Positions 54,255 through 63,599 of a DNA stretch of 64,000 bases are shown one piece after another. How positions within the stretch are numbered: the first letter of the stretch is position 1; the number at the start of each line of letters is the position of its first letter. Origin of the DNA: Pseudobdellovibrionaceae bacterium. GTDB lineage: Bacteria > Bdellovibrionota > Bdellovibrionia > Bdellovibrionales > Bdellovibrionaceae. The position numbers and the translations under genes were made by a program. Location of the stretch: contig CANFQX010000010.1 of assembly GCA_947449255.1 (NCBI GenBank), forward strand, positions 57,329 through 121,328, in the 5' to 3' direction. The notes beneath the pieces are model-generated. The model was not told the origin of the DNA. It searched no databases and saw only the letters and a program-made list of their open reading frames with translations.

Positions 54255-55172
54255 TTAATATTTAAAAACTCGGCGAAGAACAAAGCCACGACCTGGCTCA
54301 AGTCCAACTAAAGCCAAAAGCTTGCCCTCTTCCTGAGACAACACTTGAATATATTTGTCTTGATCAGGTTGAAACATACAAATGAGCTGAGATCTGAGGT
54401 CATGACTGATCTGACCATTGCCCAAAAGCACTTGATCTTGACCTTTAATTCTAATTCTTTTGATTTGAGGCAGTGAGTTTTCCATTTTTACAAAAGCACT
54501 AGAAATTAGACCCTGCTTAACACCGGCTTCGATGTTCTCTAAAGTCTGTCCTTGCTCCAAATAATAGGGGGCTGAAAAAGTCCTTCTTAGGCCGCTCATC
54601 GTTGCCCCACAACCCAAAGCCTGACCAAGAACGTCAACCCATGTGCGAATATAGCTTCCTTTTGAACAGCGAAGCTCAAATTCAGCCGCATTTTCGGACA
54701 TACCGAGGAATTTAATGTCCCAAAATTTCATTATTTTTTTTGGAATGACAACTTCTTGGTCTTGACGAGCGTACTCGTAAAGTTTTTGTCCTTGGATCTT
54801 GATTGCAGAATAAATTGGTACTGGAAGTTCCATCTCACCAGAAAGCTTGAAAGCCTCTCGCAAAAGGTCTTCTTGACTGTGGGTTACAGACTTTTCTTCC
54901 AAAACTTGACCGGTAATATCAAGAGTATCCGTTCGCAGACCAAATTTAATTTGGACGCGATAACCTTTATCACCCTCTAAAATATACTGACTTAATTTTG
55001 TACCCTCATTAATAAGACAGGCCATTAAACCTGAAGCCAAGGGATCTAAGGTCCCTGAGTGCCCAACAGATTTTGTGCCCAAGATGCGTCTTAGCCGTGC
55101 AACAACATCATGACTTGATATTCCTGTAGGTTTATCAACCAACAGTAAACCATCAAATGGACTACTCATCAT
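54255..55172 (-). CDS. truB: tRNA pseudouridine(55) synthase
   Basis: The enzyme makes pseudouridine 55 in the tRNA T loop. The catalytic Asp lies in GTLDPLASG near residue 50, and LLLVDKPTGISSHDVV is near the N-terminus. The frame is open to 55208, but ATG codons at 55172 and 55169 next to the rbfA stop give the usual length (305-306 residues). It follows rbfA with overlapping ends. Confidence 0.95.
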   Translation of the reverse strand: MMSSPFDGLLLVDKPTGISSHDVVARLRRILGTKSVGHSGTLDPLASGLMACLINEGTKLSQYILEGDKGYRVQIKFGLRTDTLDITGQVLEEKSVTHSQEDLLREAFKLSGEMELPVPIYSAIKIQGQKLYEYARQDQEVVIPKKIMKFWDIKFLGMSENAAEFELRCSKGSYIRTWVDVLGQALGCGATMSGLRRTFSAPYYLEQGQTLENIEAGVKQGLISSAFVKMENSLPQIKRIRIKGQDQVLLGNGQISHDLRSQLICMFQPDQDKYIQVLSQEEGKLLALVGLEPGRGFVLRRVFKY

Positions 55173-55590
55173 CTGATTCATCTTCAAACTGGGTGTCTGC
55201 TTCTTCATCCGATTCTTTAGGATTTTTTAATTTTCTTTCAGACTCTAGATCATGAAGAATTCTTTCAACCTTCAGAACTTGCTCTGTGGCATGGTCTAAA
55301 TAAAAAGTAACTTTTGGACAAAAACGCATTTTCAGCTCTTTACCCAAATAGTTTTGAACTTCAAAGGCACGCTCTTGAAGTAACTCAAGAGCTTCTTTTT
55401 TTTGTTCATCAGTTCCAAGAACACTCACGTAAACCTTCGCGGTGCGAAGGTCACCTGGCATTCTTACAGAAGCGACGGTGACTAAACCCGGCAGTGGAGT
55501 CTTAAAACCTCGAATTAAAAACTGAGCAATGTTCGTTTGAATTTCACGTTCAGCACGAGCAACCCTGCGCCCATCACCCACATTTTTCAT
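55162..55590 (-). CDS. rbfA: Ribosome-binding factor A
   Basis: The 142-residue protein has the KH-like fold of RbfA (RVARAEREIQTNI, TVASVRMPGDLRTAKVYVSVLG, LRMRFCPKVTFYLD-like block) and an acidic C-terminal tail. RbfA matures the 5' end of 16S rRNA and helps in cold adaptation. The start overlaps the infB stop by one base (TAATG). Confidence 0.95.
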   Translation of the reverse strand: MKNVGDGRRVARAEREIQTNIAQFLIRGFKTPLPGLVTVASVRMPGDLRTAKVYVSVLGTDEQKKEALELLQERAFEVQNYLGKELKMRFCPKVTFYLDHATEQVLKVERILHDLESERKLKNPKESDEEADTQFEDESDDE

Positions 55591-58500
55591 TATCGAGTTC
55601 CACCTTGAGTTAATTCACGCGCAACTTCTTTTCTAATATAAGCTTCCATCATATCGCCGACTTTAACATCGTTATAGTTTTCGATTCCGATACCGCATTC
55701 GTAGCCTGAAGCCACTTCTTTGGCATCGTCTTTAAAGCGTTTAAGAGACGAAATTTTTCCTTCGTATACAATTTTATTTTCGCGAAGTAAGCGAATTGAA
55801 TTGCTACGTTGAACTTTACCATCCAAGACAAAACAGCCGGCAATCAAGCCAACTTTTGGTACGCTGAAAGTATTTCGAACTTCTGCTCGACCCATAACTT
55901 CTTCAACAACATCCGGAGAAAGAAGACCAGCCATCGCAGCTTTCATTTGATCAATCAATTCATAAACAATGGAGTAGGTTCTAATATCGACACCCATTTG
56001 TTTTGCCTTAGCTTGAGCACCTAAATCTGGACGAACATTAAAGCCTAGAACAATACCTTTAGATGTGTGTGCTAAAGTGACATCGCCCTCATTGATTCCG
56101 CCGACTCCTGAATGAATAACACGCGCTTTAACTTCCGGAGTGGAAATCTTAGACAACATGCCATTGATAGCCTCGAGTGAACCATGAACATCGGCTTTTA
56201 AAATAATTGCCAACTCTTTCACATCTCCAGATTTAACCTTCGCAAAGATTTCATCCAATGACATTTTTGCAGCTGGTATTGATGCAGTGCTTAGAGCCTG
56301 ATCTTTTCTTAAAGATGAAATTTTCTCTGAAGTCACTTCGTCTTTAACGATATCAAATTTATCTCCAGCAGCTGGTACCGCATCAAGACCTAATATCTCA
56401 ACCGGCAAACCTGGACCTGCAGACTGAACTCTTTCGCCTTTATCATTAGTTAAAGAGCGAACGCGACCTCTCATCATTCCAGCTACGATATATTGGCCAA
56501 CTTCGACAGTACCATCCTTCACAAGAAGGGTTGCAACTGGACCTTTGCCTTTTTCCATTTTAGCTTCGATGACAATACCTGTACCAGAACGCTTAGGATT
56601 CGCTTTAAGTTCTGCAACTTCAGCAACAAGCTTAACTTGCTCAAGAAGTTCTTTTATTCCAGTTTTCTTTAGAGCAGAAACTTCTACAAATATTGTAGTA
56701 CCGCCCCATTCTTCTGGAACGATCTGAAGCTCAGTCAACTGTTGTTTAATACGATCTGGATTTGCACCGGGCTTATCCATTTTATTTACTGCTACGATAA
56801 TTGGAACACCAGCAGCCTTAGCATGGCTAATAGCTTCTTGTGTTTGAGGCATCATTCCATCATCAGCAGCAACAACAACGATAGCAATATCTGTTGCATT
56901 AGCTCCCCGCGCACGCATAGCCGTAAAGGCTTCATGTCCCGGAGTATCTAAGAAAGTAATTGTAGATCCATCTTCCATCTTCACAGAGTAAGCACCGATA
57001 TGTTGTGTGATGCCACCAGCTTCGCCGGCTGCAACATCTGCATTTCGAATACAATCTAGCAATGATGTTTTACCATGATCCACATGTCCCATAACAGTGA
57101 CAACTGGTGGACGAATGATGAGTTCAGCAGTGAGATCACCAAAAGCTGTCTCATCCGCTACATTTTCTGCTGTTTTATATATATTTTGTGCTTCCCAACC
57201 AAACTCTGGAACAATCAAAGCAATAGTATCAAAATCTAAAACCGCGTTGATGTTAGACATTACGCCATTAGCAACTAGAACTTTCATCAATTGAGGAGCT
57301 TTCAAACCCATCTCCATAGCTAAGTCACTAAGCTTCATGGAGTTGTTCACTTTAACCACTCGCTTATGAGCGGATGGAGTTGTGATCTGAGTTTTCTTTG
57401 CATCACGATCAAGCATTCCTTTTTTCTTTTTTGGCTGGAATACCATTTCACGCTTACGGAATTCTACGGCATTAAAGCCTGTAAGCTCGCCTTCTTTTTC
57501 TTTTTCACGCGCACTTGGACCTGCACCAAAAGCAGGAACTACTGGCGTTGGAGTCATTCGCTTGCGTTTATCAAAATCTCTATTTTGAAAATGCCCTGGA
57601 GTCTCTGGCATTGGCTCTTGAGGAGTCGCCTGAGCAACAAAACCAGGTCGAATATTTCGCGACGGAGTTCCACCGGCAGGACGATTAAATCCACCAACAT
57701 ATCCACCAGGACGAGGAGTGTATCCACCACCAGCACTACCTGGAGGGCGATCACCAAAAGTGGAAGGAGGTGATCCGGGTTGACGAGGAACATAACCACT
57801 GCCTTGAGGTCGGTCACTAAATTGACGTTGCTGTGGGGCTGGAGTTTGAACACGTGAAAGATCCATGCGTCCAATAATATTTCTTTTTACCGTTGATACT
57901 GGTGTAGATGAGCTTGCAATTCCACTCGTACCTACGACAACCTCTTTTTTTCTAGCTTGAGGAGCCACATGCTCTGAAGATGAACCAGCAACCGCTGGCG
58001 CTGAGCCATCAGTCTTAGCAACTATTTTAGCAACTTTTGCTCCACCAGAAATATTTGTCTGCGGGGCCATTTTTGCCTGCACTGGAGCAATAATTTCGCT
58101 TTTAGCAGTTGCGACTGCTTCTTTTTCAGATTTCAAAGGGGCAATTTCTGGTGCTGTAATAGGTGCTGTCGTCTTTTTAACAACAGGACGAACTGCAACT
58201 GGAGTGGGTTCTACCACTTTTTCAACAGAGAGTGCCGCCGGAGCAACATGTGCAACTTCTGTTGCCACCAAAGGAGCTGATTTAACTTCAGGATGAACGG
58301 GCTCCTGAATGGACTCAACTTCCGGAGCAACCGGTCGCGCAATAATCCTCGCCTTAACCTCTACAGGTGGCGCTTCTTCTTTTTTGCGACGGATAACAGG
58401 GGACTTTGGCTGATTTGCCGAAGAGGCCTCAACCTCAGGAGTAGCTGCCACAGGCACCACTTTCTTTGCAGGTGTTTTTTTTGTTGCAGGCTTCTTCGAC

Positions 58501-58682
58501 TTAGCATCAGCAGAGGCTTGACCCCCACGACCTAATCTAATTTTTATTTGCTCAAGATCGGTTTGACTTAATTCTGCCATGTGACTTCTCACGGGCAAGT
58601 TCCACTCACGGATTTTATCCATTAGAGCAAGGGGGGTCATCCCGATTTCTTTTGCAAACTCAAAAACTTTTGGATTACTCAC
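55590..58682 (-). CDS. infB: Translation initiation factor IF-2
   Basis: The 1030-residue GTPase places initiator tRNA on the ribosome. The start is GTG at 58682 with GGGAG upstream. After a short IF2-N domain (1-55) comes a long Ala/Pro/Val/Gly-rich low-complexity region to about residue 400, with an Arg/Gly/Pro-rich part near 280-370. A second IF2-N domain (about 450-500), the G domain with [11 protein letters not shown] near residue 533 and NKMD near 640, then domains II, III and IV follow. The N-terminal region is much longer than in minimal IF-2. Confidence 0.96.
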   Translation of the reverse strand: MSNPKVFEFAKEIGMTPLALMDKIREWNLPVRSHMAELSQTDLEQIKIRLGRGGQASADAKSKKPATKKTPAKKVVPVAATPEVEASSANQPKSPVIRRKKEEAPPVEVKARIIARPVAPEVESIQEPVHPEVKSAPLVATEVAHVAPAALSVEKVVEPTPVAVRPVVKKTTAPITAPEIAPLKSEKEAVATAKSEIIAPVQAKMAPQTNISGGAKVAKIVAKTDGSAPAVAGSSSEHVAPQARKKEVVVGTSGIASSSTPVSTVKRNIIGRMDLSRVQTPAPQQRQFSDRPQGSGYVPRQPGSPPSTFGDRPPGSAGGGYTPRPGGYVGGFNRPAGGTPSRNIRPGFVAQATPQEPMPETPGHFQNRDFDKRKRMTPTPVVPAFGAGPSAREKEKEGELTGFNAVEFRKREMVFQPKKKKGMLDRDAKKTQITTPSAHKRVVKVNNSMKLSDLAMEMGLKAPQLMKVLVANGVMSNINAVLDFDTIALIVPEFGWEAQNIYKTAENVADETAFGDLTAELIIRPPVVTVMGHVDHGKTSLLDCIRNADVAAGEAGGITQHIGAYSVKMEDGSTITFLDTPGHEAFTAMRARGANATDIAIVVVAADDGMMPQTQEAISHAKAAGVPIIVAVNKMDKPGANPDRIKQQLTELQIVPEEWGGTTIFVEVSALKKTGIKELLEQVKLVAEVAELKANPKRSGTGIVIEAKMEKGKGPVATLLVKDGTVEVGQYIVAGMMRGRVRSLTNDKGERVQSAGPGLPVEILGLDAVPAAGDKFDIVKDEVTSEKISSLRKDQALSTASIPAAKMSLDEIFAKVKSGDVKELAIILKADVHGSLEAINGMLSKISTPEVKARVIHSGVGGINEGDVTLAHTSKGIVLGFNVRPDLGAQAKAKQMGVDIRTYSIVYELIDQMKAAMAGLLSPDVVEEVMGRAEVRNTFSVPKVGLIAGCFVLDGKVQRSNSIRLLRENKIVYEGKISSLKRFKDDAKEVASGYECGIGIENYNDVKVGDMMEAYIRKEVARELTQGGTR

Positions 58683-58723
58683 TCAGTCTCCCTGTGTTGT
58701 TCTCTATCCAAAAAAACAATTAA

Positions 58724-60115
58724 TTATTCTTCTTCCGCGGTTTGTGAATTGAGTTTATTCAACTCTTTCTTCAAAAGCGCGTCGGCCTGTTCTTTTGCTG
58801 AACTGCCTGATTGCTTATTTATTGATGGTGTCGTTGGAACCGGCACTCCATCTGTTTCATACTTCTTAACCAAAGCCTTAGCATCGTTCAAAAGCTTTTC
58901 AGCCTTATCTGGATCATCATATCCAGGAATTGTCATGACATCCTGAGATGTTGCTGAAGCTAAAGATTGGAAAGATCCAAAACCAGATTGGAAAATATTT
59001 TGAGCCATCGTTTCGTTCATACCAGGAATCAACATCAAATTGAAGATGGATTCTGAAGTTCGCGAAGCTGCTGTTGATTCAGAAATAATATCTAATTTCC
59101 AAGTCGTTAATTTAGCTGCTAAGCGCACATTTTGACCACGTTTACCGATAGCCAAGCTTAACTGAGACTCAGGAACAACGATTTCCATCTCTCGGTTTCT
59201 ATCATCAAGAAACACACGTGAAATTTCAGCTGGAGCCAAAGCATTGCACGCAAAACGCGTGATATCTTCATCCCAAGGAACAATGTCAATTTTTTCACCG
59301 CGAAGCTCTTGCACAATATTTTGCACGCGAGAGCCCTTCATGCCAACACAAGCTCCTACTGGATCAATAGAATTGTCGTTAGAACGAACAGCAATTTTTG
59401 CACGCTGACCTGGTTCACGAGCGGCAGCCATAATCTCTACGACGCCGTCATAGATTTCAGGGACTTCCATTTCGAAAAGTTTCATCAAATAACGCTCATC
59501 AGCGCGAGACATGATGATTTGAGGACCACGAGTGGTTTGACGAACTTCAGCTAAGTAACCTTGAATACGGTCACCTGGCTTGAATTGCTCACCTGGAATT
59601 TGCTCGCGAGGCGGAATATAAGCCTCTGTGCGGCCTAAATCGACTACGATAGCACCTTTTTCAACACGACGAGCAATACCAGAGGCGATTTCGCCTTTGC
59701 GCTCTTCAAACTCATTGAAAATAATATTTCGCTCAGCATCTCTCACTTTTTGCAAAATGATCTGCTTGGCAGTCTGAGCTGCAATTCGACCCAAATCAGA
59801 AGCTTCCATTTTTATTCCGATAGAATCATCCATCTGAACATTTGGATCTAATTTTTGAGCTTCATCATATGGAATTTCAACTTCTTCATCGATGAATTTT
59901 TCACGAGGAACAACTTCCTTGAACTCAAAAAGCTCAACTTCACCAGTTTCCTCGTTGTAGGTAGCCTCAATTTCGCGATAAGTGCCAAACTTTTTTCGCG
60001 CAGCCACCAACATTCCTTGAGTGATAGCATCGATAACAACTTGCTTATCAATACCTTTATCTTTACCAACTTGCTCAATCACCCTGGAAAGATCTGAAAA
60101 CATATTTTCAGCCAT
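58724..60115 (-). CDS. nusA: Transcription termination/antitermination protein NusA
   Basis: The 463-residue protein has the N-terminal RNA polymerase-binding domain, the S1 domain (about 130-200), two KH domains (SVRSNDNSIDPVGACVGMKGSRVQ region and QLSLAIGKRGQNVRLA) and a C-terminal helix-hairpin-helix part (LMLIPGMNETMAQN and later MTIPGYDDPDKAE). NusA controls pausing and termination. It sits between rimP and infB, the usual order. Confidence 0.97.
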   Translation of the reverse strand: MAENMFSDLSRVIEQVGKDKGIDKQVVIDAITQGMLVAARKKFGTYREIEATYNEETGEVELFEFKEVVPREKFIDEEVEIPYDEAQKLDPNVQMDDSIGIKMEASDLGRIAAQTAKQIILQKVRDAERNIIFNEFEERKGEIASGIARRVEKGAIVVDLGRTEAYIPPREQIPGEQFKPGDRIQGYLAEVRQTTRGPQIIMSRADERYLMKLFEMEVPEIYDGVVEIMAAAREPGQRAKIAVRSNDNSIDPVGACVGMKGSRVQNIVQELRGEKIDIVPWDEDITRFACNALAPAEISRVFLDDRNREMEIVVPESQLSLAIGKRGQNVRLAAKLTTWKLDIISESTAASRTSESIFNLMLIPGMNETMAQNIFQSGFGSFQSLASATSQDVMTIPGYDDPDKAEKLLNDAKALVKKYETDGVPVPTTPSINKQSGSSAKEQADALLKKELNKLNSQTAEEE

Positions 60116-60126
60116 GATTTCCTCTC

Positions 60127-60651
60127 TTATTTCTTCTGACCTTTGGTCATCTCAAATAATACTTTTGCTCTATCAATCATTTCATATGGAATCTTGAACT
60201 TAACATTATCAACATCAAATCCAACACCCTCATCATCAGCAGAAGAGATAAACTCTTCCACAGTCTTGGCTGCCTTCCACTTTTTATCCTGAACACCGAC
60301 ACTCTCAAGCGCCTTGGTCGTCTTCAGATAAACTTTCTTACCTACAGCTTTTTTAAAGTGCCAAGGTTTAGTGAGATGTCGCTCCAACCCAGGACTTGAA
60401 ACCTCCAAGGCGTAAGCGGCTCCAGGAATTAAGTCTTCGTTTTGCTCTAGAAAAACATTAAGAGCTTTTGAAACATTTGAGCAATCATCAATGCTGATTG
60501 CGCCCTCTTCTTCTCTATCGATAAACAAACGAAGAACTCGCCCCTTACCCGCACCAACGAACTCAATATCATAAAGGAGACAACCTTCTTGAATCGCGGC
60601 CTGATTTGCTATTTGCTCAACTTTTTCCATCCAAGATGGGGTTTCTGACAT
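60127..60651 (-). CDS. rimP: Ribosome maturation factor RimP
   Basis: The 174-residue protein has the RimP motifs LRLFIDRE near residue 40, ISIDDCSNVSKAL near 52 and YALEVSSPGLERHL near 82. RimP assists 30S subunit assembly. It is the first gene of the rimP-nusA-infB-rbfA-truB run. The long leader 60652-61155 holds hairpins that could control this operon. Confidence 0.95.
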   Translation of the reverse strand: MSETPSWMEKVEQIANQAAIQEGCLLYDIEFVGAGKGRVLRLFIDREEEGAISIDDCSNVSKALNVFLEQNEDLIPGAAYALEVSSPGLERHLTKPWHFKKAVGKKVYLKTTKALESVGVQDKKWKAAKTVEEFISSADDEGVGFDVDNVKFKIPYEMIDRAKVLFEMTKGQKK

Positions 60652-61155
60652 TTACCACTATCCTTATTTGAACCAAATCTACTCACTTCTGAGCGTTTTT
60701 TGGCCATCAACTTTATAAAATATGTTCTTTCTATTTTTTACGCCAGCATCCACCTCGAAACGGGTGAGCTCAGCTTAATGGCGAAGCGATCTTTGCTTGA
60801 AAGCAACTTAACCTGGATGCCCTGTGCGAATTAATAAAAATTCAACAAGATCTCTAAGAAGAGGCTCTTAGCACTAACATCTGCTCAAACGCTTAAAAAG
60901 CGTATCTGGCAGAGTAGCCCGTGTCCGAAAATACCTTAATAAATTCCAAATAGAATTTATTGGCAAAAAAAACGAGCCTCTTAAGGACCCGTTGAACGAG
61001 ACAAACCTAACAAATAAAATTACATCTAGCAAGATGTTATTAAATCTCTGGACAGGATTTGAGCAAAATGCCCCGAAAAAAGGAGAGACTTGAGGGTCCT
61101 TCACAAAATCAGACTTTAAAACCTAGGAACTCAAATAAAATTTTATATAGACTGA
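60652..61155. other. Leader/intergenic region upstream of rimP with several hairpins
   Basis: These 504 bases hold no supported gene. Two weak open frames (minus 60874-61104 and plus 61059-61307) lack family features or a ribosome binding site. The stretch contains a structured, GC-richer element at 60746-60820 and further short hairpins at about 60858-60875 (CTAAGA/TCTTAG), about 60890-60904 (ACGCTT/AAGCGT) and 60938-60961 (AATAAATTC/GAATTTATT). Confidence 0.55.
60746..60820 (-). ncRNA. Candidate structured leader RNA of the rimP-nusA-infB operon
   Basis: GCATCCA (60746-60752) and TGGATGC (60814-60820) would close a 75-base element. Inside it are TTGCTT/AAGCAA, AGCT/AGCT and CACC/GGTG pairings. 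It lies about 95-170 bases before rimP on the minus strand. It is not a good tRNA and matches no riboswitch I can confirm. The strand is inferred from its position. Confidence 0.35.
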
Positions 61156-61593
61156 TCAACCGTAAGTATACAGCAGTGCCGTGGCACCGTCTTGGTAGTA
61201 TTTGGGACGTCGACCCGACATTTGAAAACCTAACTTTTCGTAGAGCTGTTGCGCTAAATGATTATCCTGATGAACTTCAAGCCACAGCTCCCGCTCTCGA
61301 CCTTTAGCATCAATTAGCTGCTTCAAAAGCGCCGACATGAAGCCACGCCTAGAAAAGCGAGGATGAGTGGCGACTAACGAAATCTCCCAAACCCCTGGCA
61401 ATTCCCGATAAAGAACGAAGCCCACCAGCAATTCACCTTCAAAAACCCCCAGGGACTCTGCTGTCGCTATCTCAGCACCCAATAAGTCCATGGGCCAATA
61501 AAATTGAGGCAAAAGACCTTGCCGTTCAACAATTGCTGACACTATGGCTCGCATGGCTTCTTTGTGAGGGGAGTAAAGGGATTCAAAACGCAT
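61156..61593 (-). CDS. rimI: RimI-like GNAT acetyltransferase
   Basis: The 145-residue protein has a GNAT fold. WEISLVATHPRFSRRGFMSALL gives strand 4 and a degenerate version of the Q/RxxGxG/A acetyl-CoA loop, with Phe where the second Gly is usual. LWLEVHQDNHLAQQLYEKLGFQMSGRRPKYY is the RimI-type C-terminal block. RimI acetylates the N-terminus of ribosomal protein S18. The loop variation leaves some doubt about the exact substrate. It starts 6 bases after the SurA-like gene. Confidence 0.8.
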   Translation of the reverse strand: MRFESLYSPHKEAMRAIVSAIVERQGLLPQFYWPMDLLGAEIATAESLGVFEGELLVGFVLYRELPGVWEISLVATHPRFSRRGFMSALLKQLIDAKGRERELWLEVHQDNHLAQQLYEKLGFQMSGRRPKYYQDGATALLYTYG

Positions 61594-61599
61594 TTAAAC

Positions 61600-62247
61600 C
61601 TATCCTGAAATCAAATTGCGCACTTTATGCTTGCGCTTTATCACTTCAAACCATGAACGCAGACGCTCTTCCAACTGCTGCTGTCCCAAAAAAGCTTTAA
61701 TATTTTCCTTTAACGACACAAAAGGGAGCACACCAAACTTAAGTCTGTTTTTCCCGTAATAAACCTCGGCCTCTTGATCCGTTATTATCGAAGTCATTGA
61801 ACTTGTTTTGAATTTTAAAAAACTTTTAGCAATGAGCTTTCTTTTCACGAGCGACTTTAACTCCAGGGCCGGAACTTCAAGTTGAATCCAATATGATTTA
61901 CCCTCTAAGGCCGCTTGGGCCCTCTCTACAGCCTCAACAACTTCTTTATCCGAAACATTTGAAACTCCAAAACTTTCGGCTTCAATGGCCACCACAACTT
62001 CCAGAAGGACAGAAGTTACTGCGGCCTTAAATACCCCTGAATCTTTCACGAAAGTCTCTAATTGATTTTCAACAAAGGCCTCACCTTTTGGTGAATATAA
62101 AATTCGATCTAAGATTGTTGAAATCTTAACTTCGCGAGTTGTGATAACAAAATCGCCCGCCTGCCCAACGGTCTCAGTGATAGGAACGCTGGCCACCACA
62201 GCAAAGCTAATAAAAATAGTAAAAACCAGGACCAATATTTTTAACAT
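61600..62247 (-). CDS. SurA-N-like periplasmic protein
   Basis: The 215-residue protein has a signal peptide (1-19, ending VVAS) and a helical domain resembling the SurA N-terminal chaperone part. QEAEVYYGKNRLKFG near residue 165 is the typical turn before a parvulin domain, but no PPIase domain follows, so this is a chaperone-like form. A role in outer-membrane protein biogenesis is inferred. Confidence 0.6.
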   Translation of the reverse strand: MLKILVLVFTIFISFAVVASVPITETVGQAGDFVITTREVKISTILDRILYSPKGEAFVENQLETFVKDSGVFKAAVTSVLLEVVVAIEAESFGVSNVSDKEVVEAVERAQAALEGKSYWIQLEVPALELKSLVKRKLIAKSFLKFKTSSMTSIITDQEAEVYYGKNRLKFGVLPFVSLKENIKAFLGQQQLEERLRSWFEVIKRKHKVRNLISG

Positions 62248-62298
62248 CGCCTATTTTTACTTAAAGTTTTCAAGATGTCCAGCAGCAGCTCTGAAATG

Positions 62299-62327
62299 CA
62301 AAAAGCCCGCTCTTTCGAACGGGCTTT
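62299..62327 (-). terminator. Rho-independent terminator
   Basis: On the minus strand AAAGCCCG and CGGGCTTT form the stem around TTCGAAAGAG and are followed by a T-run. It lies just past the stop of the outer-membrane protein gene at 62370. Confidence 0.9.
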
Positions 62328-62369
62328 AAAAACCACAGGGACTCTAAACACACTACCCACACGTTGGCG

Positions 62370-63599
62370 CTAGAAGTTTACACGTCCAACAACTGACATA
62401 ACATAATACTGAAGCTTCTCAATGGGAGTCCCATATTGAGGAGATCCAAGCCAATTGCTACTTGAAGAGTCAACTCGGCTTGCTAGATTCCAAAGATATC
62501 TAAAATCAAAACCTAGGGAATATCTTCGGCTAAACTCGAGGTCCACGCCTGCCACAGCTCCTATATCAATCGCATGTGAACTTGCGGCCACGCTGCCATT
62601 GCTGTAGCCAGAATTATTATTTGCCCAGGTGAAACTTCGATAAGAATAAGACATCAGGGCACCCAACACTGGCCTGATCAGACCAGTAAACACTTGAAAT
62701 TTACCAACAACTTGGCCCGAGTACTGATTCACATTGACGTTAAGTGGGTAATATCCAGCACTGTAGTTATACAATGAGGCACCTTGATCTACGGTGTAAT
62801 TGGAAAACTGAAAGGCCCCCTCAAAAATCATAGCTTCATATCTATTACCGAAAGCGGCTCCCAAGGAATAGTTGCCTCTCACATTGCGCACACCTGGGAG
62901 ATCAGCCACTCCGGCCATTGCGGACATATACCTAGAATCAATAAGAATACGTGGTGCTATTTCCTCGATTCTTTCTGCGGCGACCAATTCATCACGAATG
63001 ACATCATGAGCGTTCTCGCGGGCTTCTTCTATGCGCTGAACTTTAACTTTTTCAACGATCACCGGGTGTTCCACAATTGGGGCCACACGCGGCTGAACAA
63101 TTTCACGCTCGATCACTTCTTGTTTCGCATTATTTAAGTGTTCAAACTTATCATCAAATAAAACATTGGCTCGTCGCTTTTCATCATCCATTCGTGACTG
63201 CTCAAGTTTTTCAACAATCTTGAGTTCTGTCTGGACTTCAACATCCTGACGAGTTTTGCGAATTTGTTCAGCCCTTGAATCACTTAAGGGAGAAGCCTCG
63301 ATCACTGTCGTTGGCTGCTTTTGAACTTGAGCCGCCTGCACTTGAGCTGTTGACGTTGAAGGAGCTGAATTTAAAATATAAATGGGCTGACTGCCATTCA
63401 TATTGGCTGGTTGCTGCTGCTGAAGCCCTGAAATAGCAGCCTTTTCTCTTGCCGAAGCAGACTGACTGGTCATGACTGACTCTTTGTTGCCTGAATACAG
63501 CTGATCAAGCTCTGCATCGACATCATGCTCGAAATTTTGCGCGCTGGCAAAATTCGAGGCAAGACTCAAGGCCGCGAATATATAGAAATACTTTTTCAT
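62370..63599 (-). CDS. Outer-membrane beta-barrel protein with coiled-coil region
   Basis: The start chosen is the ATG at 63599 (409 residues) with AAGGGGA upstream; the frame is open 34 codons further. A signal peptide (ending ASA, about residue 20) is followed by a Gln/Ser/Ala-rich linker, a charged helical region (about 100-210, many Glu/Arg/Val) that should form a coiled coil, and a C-terminal barrel (about 225-409) ending VGRVNF with the terminal Phe recognised by the BAM complex. No family was recognised; the coiled coil could reach peptidoglycan. Confidence 0.7.
   Translation of the reverse strand: MKKYFYIFAALSLASNFASAQNFEHDVDAELDQLYSGNKESVMTSQSASAREKAAISGLQQQQPANMNGSQPIYILNSAPSTSTAQVQAAQVQKQPTTVIEASPLSDSRAEQIRKTRQDVEVQTELKIVEKLEQSRMDDEKRRANVLFDDKFEHLNNAKQEVIEREIVQPRVAPIVEHPVIVEKVKVQRIEEARENAHDVIRDELVAAERIEEIAPRILIDSRYMSAMAGVADLPGVRNVRGNYSLGAAFGNRYEAMIFEGAFQFSNYTVDQGASLYNYSAGYYPLNVNVNQYSGQVVGKFQVFTGLIRPVLGALMSYSYRSFTWANNNSGYSNGSVAASSHAIDIGAVAGVDLEFSRRYSLGFDFRYLWNLASRVDSSSSNWLGSPQYGTPIEKLQYYVMSVVGRVNF

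Noticed and set aside
57366..57773. A Ser/Thr/Arg-rich plus-strand frame opposite infB
   Set aside because: It is a complement of the low-complexity infB region.
60746..60820. A possible tRNA suggested by the 7-bp outer pair and the AGCTCAGC stretch
   Set aside because: The T arm and anticodon arm do not fit on either strand, and the loop lengths are wrong.
60874..61104. A 76-residue minus-strand open frame
   Set aside because: It has no ribosome binding site, family features or conserved context, and it overlaps hairpins.
61059..61307. An 82-residue plus-strand open frame
   Set aside because: Much of it is antisense to the RimI-like gene and it has no supporting signal.
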